From Chitinophagaceae bacterium (GTDB taxonomy: Bacteria; Bacteroidota; Bacteroidia; Chitinophagales; Chitinophagaceae): DNA of 64,000 bases. The notes under the pieces were generated by a model. It saw only the letters and a program-made list of their open reading frames with translations. It had not been told where the DNA came from and did no database searches. Position 1 is the first letter of the stretch, and every line of letters begins with the position of its first letter. Location: the NCBI GenBank assembly GCA_024103425.1, contig JAGFIS010000007.1:62001-126000 (forward strand). Reading direction: 5' to 3'. Made by a program: the position numbers and the translations under genes. Shown here piece after piece: positions 23,567 to 33,494 of this stretch.

Positions 23567-26014
23567 TTAACCTCCGACTCTGCGTTGTTCTTCCGATGCA
23601 CCTCCGGGATTGTAACGCTTTAAGCCTTTGATGGGTTTGCCAAAATTGTATTTGAAACTGAGTGTGAACATCGGGTTAGGCCACCTGTAATTACTTTCCA
23701 AATTCATGACATTGTCGCGAATAATGAATATTCCTGATTGGGTGTCAAAAATATCTTTGATTCTCAGCGAAAGATTTCCCTTCTCTTTTAAAATGTTTTT
23801 TTGCACGGTAGCATCTGCCCTCCACCAGCCTTTTGAAGTTCCCTGTCCGTAATTATGAGTGGATACATATATCGCCATCAGCTCTGCTGCCCAGCCTTTT
23901 TCGAAAGAGGCTTGCTCCGTCAGTCTGGTGACCATCCCCCACCGCCCGGTATGGATGAAGTAGTCGGGAGAGATCTGTCCTTCAAACTTTGTATAACTCC
24001 CCTGTACATCCACATTCGTCCTGAGAATTTTCCCCGTAGGGAGGCTCAGGCTCACACCCAAATCAAGCGATGATCCTTTTGCCAGATTATCTTTTGTCTG
24101 GTAAACAATCCTGCTGGCAGTATCCTGCAGCAATACTTCCGTCATCATCTTATTCGTGTGACTATACCCTACAGATGCCTGGAACAACGCTTTGTAGTTG
24201 TACGACAGCTCCGCCATATTTGTGAACTGAGGTTGCAGGTAAACATTCCCTGCATTATAAGTGTACTCATCTATAAATACAACAAACGGATTGAGGTCTC
24301 CATAGTTAGCACGCTGGATACGCCTTCCGATATTTAATCCGAATGAATTATTCTCGTTTGCAGTATAACTTACAAACGCTGTTGGAAACAGGTTGAGGTA
24401 ATTCTTTGTAAAAGACGAATCATGCACCACAGGGTTTCCAAGCTGCCTGCCCGAAGCGCGTGTATTTTCTGCTCTTAAGCCTACCTGAATCCCCCATTTC
24501 TTTATTTGTTTGCTCCAGGATACATATCCTGCCAGGATTGTTTCATCATAAATAAAATGGTTTGTCTTTCCATAATCCGGTTTGGTAACATTCAGTACGG
24601 TTATATCATAACGCGAATCGTTATCTGTTTTTACATAGCTGCCCTTCAGGCCTGTTTCAATTTGACCAAAGCTTCCTGCAGGCAAGGTAAAATCGAGCTT
24701 GCCTGAGTAGATTTTTACTTTTGAAGGAGTCTCTCCGTTAATGATCTGATCCGGTTTCATTTGAGAACCGTCCGGAAGCAGGTACCGGGTCTTCACATCA
24801 GTAATCTGAGGTTTATCGTAACTGATAAAATCCAAATTGATTGTCATGCTCTTTCCGGTACTGTCGAACTGATGACGCAGGTTGAAATTCGTCGCAAAGT
24901 TTTTAAACCTCACTTCGCTGTTTGAAATTGCGGCAAGTCCTGAATCTCTGACGCCCGATGTACTTCCAAACCACGATTCACTCTCTGCAACATCCTTACT
25001 TGTATTACTAAAGCCCGATACTACCACTCCTGCTATAGTCTTAGTGCCAATATAGTAATCAGTACCTACCTTCAGATTATTCGCACCCGACCTGCCGGGC
25101 TGTTCGGTTATCTGATCAAACGAATAATTAAACACACCACTGTTTCCTCTCTTAAACTTCCGGATGATATCCTGGTAACGGGAGTATTTTTCTGCCGACT
25201 GGCTGTAATTTCCAAACAGGTTTACATTACCATTCCGGTAATTGAGATTCAGGTTTACAGTCTCACCCGGTTTGTTGTCGTAATGAACAGAAGTATTCAG
25301 GCTGCCATTGAAACCATAATTCTTAATCTTCTTTGTTTTGATATTAATAATACCTGAGTTCCCGGCAGCATCGTATTTGGCAGAAGGGTTGGCCATTATC
25401 TCAAACCGGTCCAGAGAAGCTGCAGGAATGCTTTTTAAATAATTAGCAAGCTCGGTGCTGCTCATGTAAGTAGGGCGGTCATCGATATAAATAATCACTC
25501 CTGATTTACCCTTTAAACTGATATTTCCATCATGATCAACTATCACTCCCGGAGCCTTCTCTAACATATCGTATACAGAACTGCCTGAAGCAGAGATACT
25601 CGATTCCACATTGAAAATAAGTTTATCAATTTTTCTTTCGATTAGTGGCCTCTGCACCACAACTACTACCTCTGATAATGCCTCTTCAGACTGATTGAGT
25701 GCTATATCTCCGAAACTCTTTATTTGGCTTGCGATCAACTCAAACTTTGCTGAGTTATAGGGGGCATAGCCAACGGAACTGGCTTCAAAAAAATACTTAC
25801 CCGGTTCGATCGCACTCAGTTCGAATGTACCGTCTGCCGTACAAACTTCTACTTTAACCAGCATTGAATCAGTTATCCGATATAAGGCAACTGAAGCTCC
25901 TTCTAACGGAAGCTTTGTTTGCGAACTAACCACTCTGCCTGTTACTCCCCCATTTTGAGCAGACAGCATTCCCGTACTCAGGAAAAGCGAAATAAAAATT
26001 AAAAGATATTTCAT
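23567..26014 (-). CDS. TonB-dependent-receptor-like outer-membrane protein (OMP_b-brl_3)
   Basis: 815 residues. Signal peptide 1-19, carboxypeptidase-regulatory-like domain about 20-105 (GVTGRVVSSQTKLPLEGASV), plug domain about 120-225 (ISASGSSVYDMLEKAPGV, IIYIDDRPTYMS, IMANPSAKYDAAGNSGIINI), then a long beta-barrel ending FTLSFKYNFGKP and a Pro/Gly/Arg-rich tail. A classical TonB box is not obvious. This family is abundant in the phylum; ligands are mostly unknown. No SusD partner is adjacent. Confidence 0.9.
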   Translation of the reverse strand: MKYLLIFISLFLSTGMLSAQNGGVTGRVVSSQTKLPLEGASVALYRITDSMLVKVEVCTADGTFELSAIEPGKYFFEASSVGYAPYNSAKFELIASQIKSFGDIALNQSEEALSEVVVVVQRPLIERKIDKLIFNVESSISASGSSVYDMLEKAPGVIVDHDGNISLKGKSGVIIYIDDRPTYMSSTELANYLKSIPAASLDRFEIMANPSAKYDAAGNSGIINIKTKKIKNYGFNGSLNTSVHYDNKPGETVNLNLNYRNGNVNLFGNYSQSAEKYSRYQDIIRKFKRGNSGVFNYSFDQITEQPGRSGANNLKVGTDYYIGTKTIAGVVVSGFSNTSKDVAESESWFGSTSGVRDSGLAAISNSEVRFKNFATNFNLRHQFDSTGKSMTINLDFISYDKPQITDVKTRYLLPDGSQMKPDQIINGETPSKVKIYSGKLDFTLPAGSFGQIETGLKGSYVKTDNDSRYDITVLNVTKPDYGKTNHFIYDETILAGYVSWSKQIKKWGIQVGLRAENTRASGRQLGNPVVHDSSFTKNYLNLFPTAFVSYTANENNSFGLNIGRRIQRANYGDLNPFVVFIDEYTYNAGNVYLQPQFTNMAELSYNYKALFQASVGYSHTNKMMTEVLLQDTASRIVYQTKDNLAKGSSLDLGVSLSLPTGKILRTNVDVQGSYTKFEGQISPDYFIHTGRWGMVTRLTEQASFEKGWAAELMAIYVSTHNYGQGTSKGWWRADATVQKNILKEKGNLSLRIKDIFDTQSGIFIIRDNVMNLESNYRWPNPMFTLSFKYNFGKPIKGLKRYNPGGASEEQRRVGG

Positions 26015-26110
26015 TGCTTGTTTAGTTCGGTTTTAAAGTAGAACGGAGAACAAGCTAAATAGTTACAACCCTAATATTATCTCTTATTGCGGTAAAAACA
26101 CAATACTTTT

Positions 26111-27166
26111 TTACCATCTCAGAAGCGCACTCGCCCATGTAAATCCACTACCGAAAGCAGCGAGACAAACGAGATCGCCTCTATTCACTCTGCCCTGCTC
26201 CCATGCTTCGCACAGTGCAATAGGGATTGAAGCAGCTGTAGTATTTCCGTACTTCTGAATGTTGTTAAATACCTGGTCGTCCCTCAACTGCAACTTCTTC
26301 TGCACAAACTGTGCAATACGAAGGTTGGCCTGATGCGGTACGAGCAAATTAAGATCAGTAGTCTTGAGATTATTAGCTTCTAATGATTCCACTATTACCG
26401 CAGGAAATTTTTCTACCGCTACTTTGAATACACTGGGCCCGTCCATAAAGGGAAATACCTGCGCATTGTCAATCATCGCATGGCTGAAGAACATTTCACC
26501 TATTTCAGCATCATCAAAATCAGCCAGCTTCTGGTCCTTGATCCAATGGTTAGCATGTGTACCCGGATTGTACATAGCCAGAATTTCAGCGCCATTACCA
26601 TTGCTGTGTAAATGAGTGGAGAGAATCCCCTGGTCTTCTTCTTCAGTTGGTTGCAATACCACCGCCCCTGCACCATCTCCAAAAATCACAGAGACATTTC
26701 TTCCGCGAGTACTGAAGTCGAGCCCAAAGGAATGCTTTTCAGATCCTACTACCAGTACATTTTTATACATTCCTGACCTCACAAACTGATCTGCGGTGCT
26801 TAGCGCATACACAAACCCGGAGCATTGATTCCTTACATCCAGTGCACCCACATCCTTCATTCCCATTGCTCTCTGCAGCAACACTCCGCATCCGGGGAAA
26901 TAATAATCGGGACTTAAGGTTGCAAACACTATAAAGTCGATATCCTGTGCCGTAATGCCTGCTCTTTCAATGGCAATTTTTGACGCTTCTACGGCCATTG
27001 TAGTCGTAGTTTCTCCGCTACGGTCTGCAAATCTTCTCTCTTTAATACCTGTACGCTCAGTAATCCACTCATCACTCGTATCCATATACTTTGTCAGGTC
27101 ATTATTGGTAAATACATTTTTAGGAACATACATTCCAATACCCGCTATTTTTGATCTTAAACTCAT
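26111..27166 (-). CDS. 3-oxoacyl-ACP synthase III (FabH-like)
   Basis: 351 residues. Ketoacyl-ACP synthase III enzymes condense acyl-CoA with malonyl-ACP. The Cys-His-Asn triad is complete: NQCSGFVYALS (Cys115), LVPHQANLRI and YGNTTAASIPIAL. It is longer than E. coli FabH (317 residues) and TSDEWITERTGIKERRFA near the N-terminus is standard. No other fatty acid genes are adjacent, so it may be a secondary or specialised KAS III instead of the housekeeping FabH; I therefore give no symbol. Confidence 0.93.
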   Translation of the reverse strand: MSLRSKIAGIGMYVPKNVFTNNDLTKYMDTSDEWITERTGIKERRFADRSGETTTTMAVEASKIAIERAGITAQDIDFIVFATLSPDYYFPGCGVLLQRAMGMKDVGALDVRNQCSGFVYALSTADQFVRSGMYKNVLVVGSEKHSFGLDFSTRGRNVSVIFGDGAGAVVLQPTEEEDQGILSTHLHSNGNGAEILAMYNPGTHANHWIKDQKLADFDDAEIGEMFFSHAMIDNAQVFPFMDGPSVFKVAVEKFPAVIVESLEANNLKTTDLNLLVPHQANLRIAQFVQKKLQLRDDQVFNNIQKYGNTTAASIPIALCEAWEQGRVNRGDLVCLAAFGSGFTWASALLRW

Positions 27167-27186
27167 ATCCTATTCAATTTGAAGGG

Positions 27187-27215
27187 TTAAGATAGTAAAT
27201 AGAAGTGAATTGCAA
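27187..27215 (-). promoter_or_regulatory. Promoter of the FabH-like gene
   Basis: Minus strand: TTG (27213-27215), an 18-bp spacer, and TATCTTAA (27187-27194), close to TTG-N19-TAnnTTTG. The -33 TTG lies inside the left arm of the inverted repeat at 27211-27238. Confidence 0.55.
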
Positions 27216-27238
27216 CTATTTCGCATGAAATAGTTGCA
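27211..27238. promoter_or_regulatory. Perfect 12-bp inverted repeat, probable operator
   Basis: TGCAACTATTTC and GAAATAGTTGCA are exact reverse complements with a 4-bp spacer (GCAT). The element lies in the 142-bp divergent region, covers the -33 element of the FabH-like gene and sits upstream of the RDD gene's promoter. Its size and symmetry fit a dimeric regulator site; no T-tract follows, so it is not a terminator. The regulator is not identified. Confidence 0.65.
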
Positions 27239-27251
27239 CAGTGCGCATAAT

Positions 27252-27285
27252 TTGAAACCGTTGACTAAAAAGTGGCCTATCTTTA
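27252..27285 (+). promoter_or_regulatory. Promoter of the RDD gene
   Basis: TTG at 27252-27254, a 23-bp spacer, TATCTTTA at 27278-27285. The ATG at 27309 is 24 bp beyond. A TTG at 27261 with a 14-bp spacer is a weaker alternative. Confidence 0.5.
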
Positions 27286-27308
27286 ACAAGTATTTCCAAT
27301 TTAAAACA

Positions 27309-27839
27309 ATGAAGAATTCAGTTCACAGGTTTCTTGCCTTTGTAATTGACTATACCATTATCCTTTTATACGGATTGGTCCTTTTTGGACTTACCATGAT
27401 GTCTTCATCTACATTCGAGGTAAGCATGGAGCAGAGCCCGTTGGCAAGCCAGATTATCGGATTCTTTACGATGACCATACCCGTATTCTTTTATTTCTAT
27501 CTGACAGAAAAAGGCAGGAACAAAGCTACTATCGGTAAGAAAATGCAGAAACTGGTAGTACAGACTGACGGGGCAAACAGATCATACAATATTCTCGTGC
27601 GTAACCTTATCAAGTTTATCCCCTGGGAGGTTGCACATACCGGTGTCCATTGGATGAAATACTACGAGAGACACGACATGAGTAACCCCGTTTGGGTATG
27701 GGTGCTGTTGATATTGCCACAGGTAGTTGTTATTATTTACATTATCAGCATCATACGCAGTAAAGGGAAGAGCAGCATTTACGATAAAATTGCTAAAACT
27801 GAGGTCGAATACGTACCGCAGATGTTCAAACTGGGATAA
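27309..27839 (+). CDS. RDD family membrane protein
   Basis: 176 residues from ATG 27309 (MKNSVHRFLAFVIDYTIILL); the frame is open further upstream but that part overlaps the promoter. The R-F-x-A-F-x-I-D-Y segment holds the Arg and Asp that name the RDD family. TIGKKMQKLVV and LVRNLIKFIPWEVAH match the later conserved blocks. Four membrane spans. Some RDD proteins support ion tolerance; role here unknown. It shares the inverted-repeat region with the FabH-like gene. Confidence 0.85.
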   Translation: MKNSVHRFLAFVIDYTIILLYGLVLFGLTMMSSSTFEVSMEQSPLASQIIGFFTMTIPVFFYFYLTEKGRNKATIGKKMQKLVVQTDGANRSYNILVRNLIKFIPWEVAHTGVHWMKYYERHDMSNPVWVWVLLILPQVVVIIYIISIIRSKGKSSIYDKIAKTEVEYVPQMFKLG

Positions 27840-27888
27840 GGAAACTTGTATTCAGTACACTAAAACCACCTTAATCTGCTCTTAGCTT

Positions 27889-27919
27889 TTGCCCACCCCA
27901 TCAATAATTCGTACCTTTG
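27889..27919 (+). promoter_or_regulatory. Promoter of the ABC-F gene
   Basis: TTG (27889-27891), a 20-bp spacer and TACCTTTG (27912-27919), an exact Bacteroidota housekeeping promoter. The ATG follows at 27943. Confidence 0.8.
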
Positions 27920-27936
27920 CGCCTCTAAAAAAATGA

Positions 27937-29580
<1,644 letters not shown>

Positions 29581-32500
29581 TCAGAAAGTAACGACATCGA
29601 GACTCTTTCCTACAAGCAGGCCTTGTTGAGCTTTTAGATCAAAGTTGCCTGCCTTCTTCGCCTTCAAATGTATCGAAAACAGATCGGAATCGCCATTAAG
29701 CGTTTGCTTTTGACCGATATTTACAAACACGGGGTACAACACGCGGGTACCATCGGAGTGCAAACGATTGTTGGTCATATTTTCCATCTTAGCGGTAGCT
29801 ACCGGTATGATTTCCACAAATTCAAAATCACTTTCATCATATGGCAGGCTCATACTAAGCGCATTCACATTTTTTAATCCTGAGCCTCTTACTGTGATTT
29901 GAATAATATCATTCTTTCTAAATGAGGACTTGTCAATTGCTATTTGAACAGATCCGGCTACACTATCACTCTCCTGAAACTCAACTCCCCCATTAAGTTG
30001 AATCGCAACATTAGAAATATCAAACGCATCAATAATTCCGTTACCATTCAGGTCTCCTTTGCTTATGTATCCTTCAAAGTCAGCATCTCCTTTCTTCAGT
30101 CCGGTATAGTTAAGATACGAAGTCAGATCGTTTGCATCTACCTTTCCGTCGTAATTGATATCTCCGGGAAGCAGGCTTTCAGTTCCAGGTACTTTAAACA
30201 CATACAACTCACGGCCTGAACCGTAGTTACCCCTGGCCTCGTCGACATTAATCTTAATATACCTCGCCCTAGGATTTCCGTTAAACACAAAAGTCTTTGT
30301 CTCACCATTATACTTCCATTCAAAAGGAACAGAATCCGACCAGTTGTGTTTATCCAACGAGTAAGTAACCGAACCTTTTAGCCAAATGCCGTTACCTCTG
30401 TCTCTCGGCAGGTAGTCTAACCTATCTAACTGATTAATGGTATGTAAATCGATCACCATATCAAACGGCGTCGCCTTTCTGCTCCAGCGGGTATGCCACA
30501 TAGTGCTTTCATCAAAGTCGAACAGGTTCTCAATCTCCTCGCCCGGTTGTGACGGAGCACTCACATGAGCTGTTAATCCATTGATGGCGTATTCAAACGG
30601 GCTTTTCTTGGTGGTTGCAGAAAAATCAACCCAAGAAGACTCTCCGGACTTATTCACCGCCCTGATCTTAAAATGGTATTCTGTTTCAGGCTGAAGATCT
30701 TCAAACTCAAGTTGATTATTCTGAATAGTGCTGTAAAGCATACCGTCAAACTCAATCTCATAATAATCTGCATTGTCAATTCTTTGCCAAACAGGAGTAA
30801 CCGAATAAGCCGTAATGTCATCTTCAGTCAACTTCATTACTGACGGAGCCGGAAGCTTTCCTTCACTCCTGAGCAGCGGATTGTTTTCTGCAAATTCAAA
30901 TCCCTTTACTTTGAGAGTGATTTTTTCTTTTGAAATATCTTTCTTGGCTGTCTTCACCCATACTTGCGGATTCTTAGTTATCGACAGATAGAATGCTTCA
31001 CTTCCCGGCGTTGAAAAACGATTGAGCTCGGGTGCAGGATTATAGTAATACACATTACTTCCCCTCTCAAAATCACTCATAGAATTGACTTCTTTTAGTT
31101 TTACCGCTCTCTTATTTACAGTAAGTTCTACTGTAGCAGGCTTGCGTGTGACGTTCACTCTGAACTCTGTTTGCTTGTTGTTCTCAGCACCGGTATACGT
31201 ACCGCTCGCAGGGAATACTGTAATAGTGGCAACATCCGACTGGACATCTGATTCTACCAAAGTCGTCTGATGAACCCCATGAATGTATTGATTCGTCCGT
31301 TTGTCATCATCATATTGAACAAAGGAAGATTTTCCCGAAGGATATACTTCATAAATCCTCAGCAAAGGATCTATTTCAGAGATGTTGTTATTGGGGTTTA
31401 CCATCGGGATGATGGTTCCCGGTTTTATAAATACGGGTAACTTCCAGATAGGCGCCTCAAAATTGTTGATAACCCTGCCTCCCGTGTAAACATCACCGGA
31501 GAAATAGTCAATCCATTTTCCTTTCGGAAGATATATACCATCGCGGATATCATTTCCCTCTGTATCGGCTGCCGTACTCTTATAAACCGGTGCTACCAGG
31601 AATGACGGTCCGAGGAAAAACTGGTATTGCGTAGCACTGCCTAAAGTGAACTTATTGGCTTCTTCAAGAAAAGTTGCCCTTAAGGTTGGCAATCCGTTTA
31701 CCGCCTGCTGAGCTACGCTATAGGTATAAGGAAACAACTGAGATTTGAGTTTGAGATAATTTCTGTTGATCGAAGTCGCAGGCTCGCCAAGGGCCGAAGG
31801 ATACTTTGGATTCAATCCCCACCCATCCATGTTCAGCTGCATCAGCGTGAAAGCTTTCCATTGAAAATCGCGGATATTAACTGTCTGATTCCTGCCTCCG
31901 AAAATACCGTCCATATCAGACGTGATATTTGGCATTCCCGAGAGGCCGCTACCGATGTAGGTTGGGATATGAAAACGGATATACTCCCACTCTCCACCGG
32001 TCTGATCGCCTGTCCATACACCTCCATATCGTTGTGTACCTGCCCAACCATCGAGTGTGATAATGAACGGACGGGCATCGTGACCAAATTTCTTCATAAT
32101 ACCCGCCGCGTCGGCTATGCCATGCAATCCGAAAGAATATCCTGGGCCTACCCAAGCCACATCTGTCTTCAATACCCTCACACCGGCTACTCCTACTTCC
32201 TTCTCCAAATCGCGTTGCAGAAGCGCGCTGATGCCCTCTTTTGGATGCAGATCTGACTGTGTCCATAGCCCTATCTCTACTCCTCTACTGCGGGCATAAT
32301 CTCCAAACTCTTTCAGATTGAGTATATTACTATCTAACGTAGATGTTTGTCCGTATCCGGCGCCATACCCATCATTCGGCAAGATCCAGCCTAACGGCAT
32401 ATCATTGGCAGCATAACGATCTACCACAGCCCTCGCAGAGAATTGGTAATTATCCTTTTCACCATTCAGTGATTCTTTGATGCCGCCATTATCTTTTTGG

Positions 32501-33384
32501 CTTTCTACATACGACTTACCATCTTCGAACGGGATTCCTTTTGCATCCTCCTTCCAAAAGTCGCGGTTGTAGGCGTTGAGATGCCCTTCGTAAAAAGCAA
32601 AACCCGGTAACAACACAGGGTTCCCTGTCAGTTGATAGTAATCCACCAATAGAGATTCCGCTGTATTGTCTATCATGAAGAAGACGTCGATATAATTCGT
32701 TTCGTGCGACAGTCTTACTTCTCCGGGAGTTTCCTTGCCAAAATCATACTTCCCTTTTTTGAAAGTATGCCACATGAATCCGTAGCCCCCTGTCGACCAG
32801 AAAAAGGGAGCCGGAGACGCTACACCGCCATCTGTCCAACTGTTTTGATTCTCAATAGCAATAACTTTTCCCTTATGAGAGAAGCGGCCATTCTGAACAC
32901 CACCTCCAAAGAAGTATTCATCATCGGAAGCTTTGAGCCTGATTATACTTTCTTTTTCACCGGTTACAAAGGATGCAGCAGACTCAACAACGCGGTTACC
33001 TGTACGTTCGTCAACAACTGTAATTGATAACGTATTTCTATCAACAAGTACACTTATTACCTCTGTGCGTATAAGAACTTGTTTACCCTCATCCGAAACC
33101 TGCAATTTTTTGAATTGCTTGCGGGCATTATCAACAAGAATTTGTGCCGGTGGTTGCGACTGCGGATCAATCATCTCATTCCTTACAGGATCATAATACC
33201 ACCTGAATATATTGGCTCCATAGAAGTCGAAATACATTTCTTTACCCTCTTGCAGCACTATTTTCACAAGATGATCAGAACTCTTTTCGGCAGATTGAAT
33301 TTGTGCGATTCCGGTTAAGGAAGCTAACAGCAACGCAACTGTAACCAGAGCACATTGACGAAAGAACAAGAGTGGATGTTTCAT
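29581..33384 (-). CDS. Glycoside hydrolase family 31 with FN3, F5/8C, dockerin and cohesin-like modules
   Basis: 1267 residues from ATG 33384 (MKHPLLFFRQ..., signal peptide to about 29); an ATG 18 bp upstream adds six residues. GH31 catalytic domain about 40-680: probable nucleophile Asp408 in LKTDVAWVG, probable acid/base Asp460 in VWTGDQTGG, then SDMDGIFGGRN. Then a C-terminal beta domain, FN3 (about 825-910), F5/8 type C/CBM32-like (about 920-1060), dockerin with two EF-hand loops (DINYDGKVDANDL, DLNGNGIIDAFDI; 1071-1134) and a cohesin-like sandwich (1140-1267). KTDVAWVGPGYSFG and the module order resemble the GH31 alpha-N-acetylgalactosaminidase group, so mucin-type or related glycans are a possible target (inference). 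Last gene of the SusCD locus. Confidence 0.9.
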   Translation of the reverse strand: MKHPLLFFRQCALVTVALLLASLTGIAQIQSAEKSSDHLVKIVLQEGKEMYFDFYGANIFRWYYDPVRNEMIDPQSQPPAQILVDNARKQFKKLQVSDEGKQVLIRTEVISVLVDRNTLSITVVDERTGNRVVESAASFVTGEKESIIRLKASDDEYFFGGGVQNGRFSHKGKVIAIENQNSWTDGGVASPAPFFWSTGGYGFMWHTFKKGKYDFGKETPGEVRLSHETNYIDVFFMIDNTAESLLVDYYQLTGNPVLLPGFAFYEGHLNAYNRDFWKEDAKGIPFEDGKSYVESQKDNGGIKESLNGEKDNYQFSARAVVDRYAANDMPLGWILPNDGYGAGYGQTSTLDSNILNLKEFGDYARSRGVEIGLWTQSDLHPKEGISALLQRDLEKEVGVAGVRVLKTDVAWVGPGYSFGLHGIADAAGIMKKFGHDARPFIITLDGWAGTQRYGGVWTGDQTGGEWEYIRFHIPTYIGSGLSGMPNITSDMDGIFGGRNQTVNIRDFQWKAFTLMQLNMDGWGLNPKYPSALGEPATSINRNYLKLKSQLFPYTYSVAQQAVNGLPTLRATFLEEANKFTLGSATQYQFFLGPSFLVAPVYKSTAADTEGNDIRDGIYLPKGKWIDYFSGDVYTGGRVINNFEAPIWKLPVFIKPGTIIPMVNPNNNISEIDPLLRIYEVYPSGKSSFVQYDDDKRTNQYIHGVHQTTLVESDVQSDVATITVFPASGTYTGAENNKQTEFRVNVTRKPATVELTVNKRAVKLKEVNSMSDFERGSNVYYYNPAPELNRFSTPGSEAFYLSITKNPQVWVKTAKKDISKEKITLKVKGFEFAENNPLLRSEGKLPAPSVMKLTEDDITAYSVTPVWQRIDNADYYEIEFDGMLYSTIQNNQLEFEDLQPETEYHFKIRAVNKSGESSWVDFSATTKKSPFEYAINGLTAHVSAPSQPGEEIENLFDFDESTMWHTRWSRKATPFDMVIDLHTINQLDRLDYLPRDRGNGIWLKGSVTYSLDKHNWSDSVPFEWKYNGETKTFVFNGNPRARYIKINVDEARGNYGSGRELYVFKVPGTESLLPGDINYDGKVDANDLTSYLNYTGLKKGDADFEGYISKGDLNGNGIIDAFDISNVAIQLNGGVEFQESDSVAGSVQIAIDKSSFRKNDIIQITVRGSGLKNVNALSMSLPYDESDFEFVEIIPVATAKMENMTNNRLHSDGTRVLYPVFVNIGQKQTLNGDSDLFSIHLKAKKAGNFDLKAQQGLLVGKSLDVVTF

Positions 33385-33435
33385 AGCTACAAAGGAAATC
33401 AAATTTCAAATAATACTGTTTCTTGAACCCGGTAC

Positions 33436-33463
33436 AAAAAAACAGCCCCGCCGAAGCGAGGCC
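33436..33463 (-). terminator. Terminator or attenuator between susD and GH31
   Basis: On the minus strand GCCTCGC-TTCG-GCGGGGC forms a 7-bp stem (one G-T pair) with a stable UUCG loop, followed by TG and a seven-T run. It lies 32 bp after the SusD stop and 51 bp before the GH31 start. Confidence 0.8.
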
Positions 33464-33494
33464 ATTTTCCTTTTCATATAAAGTAACAAAACAC

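Noticed and set aside
31949..32266. 105-codon and neighbouring frames inside GH31
   Set aside because: All lie in other frames of the GH31 catalytic domain, which is fully supported.
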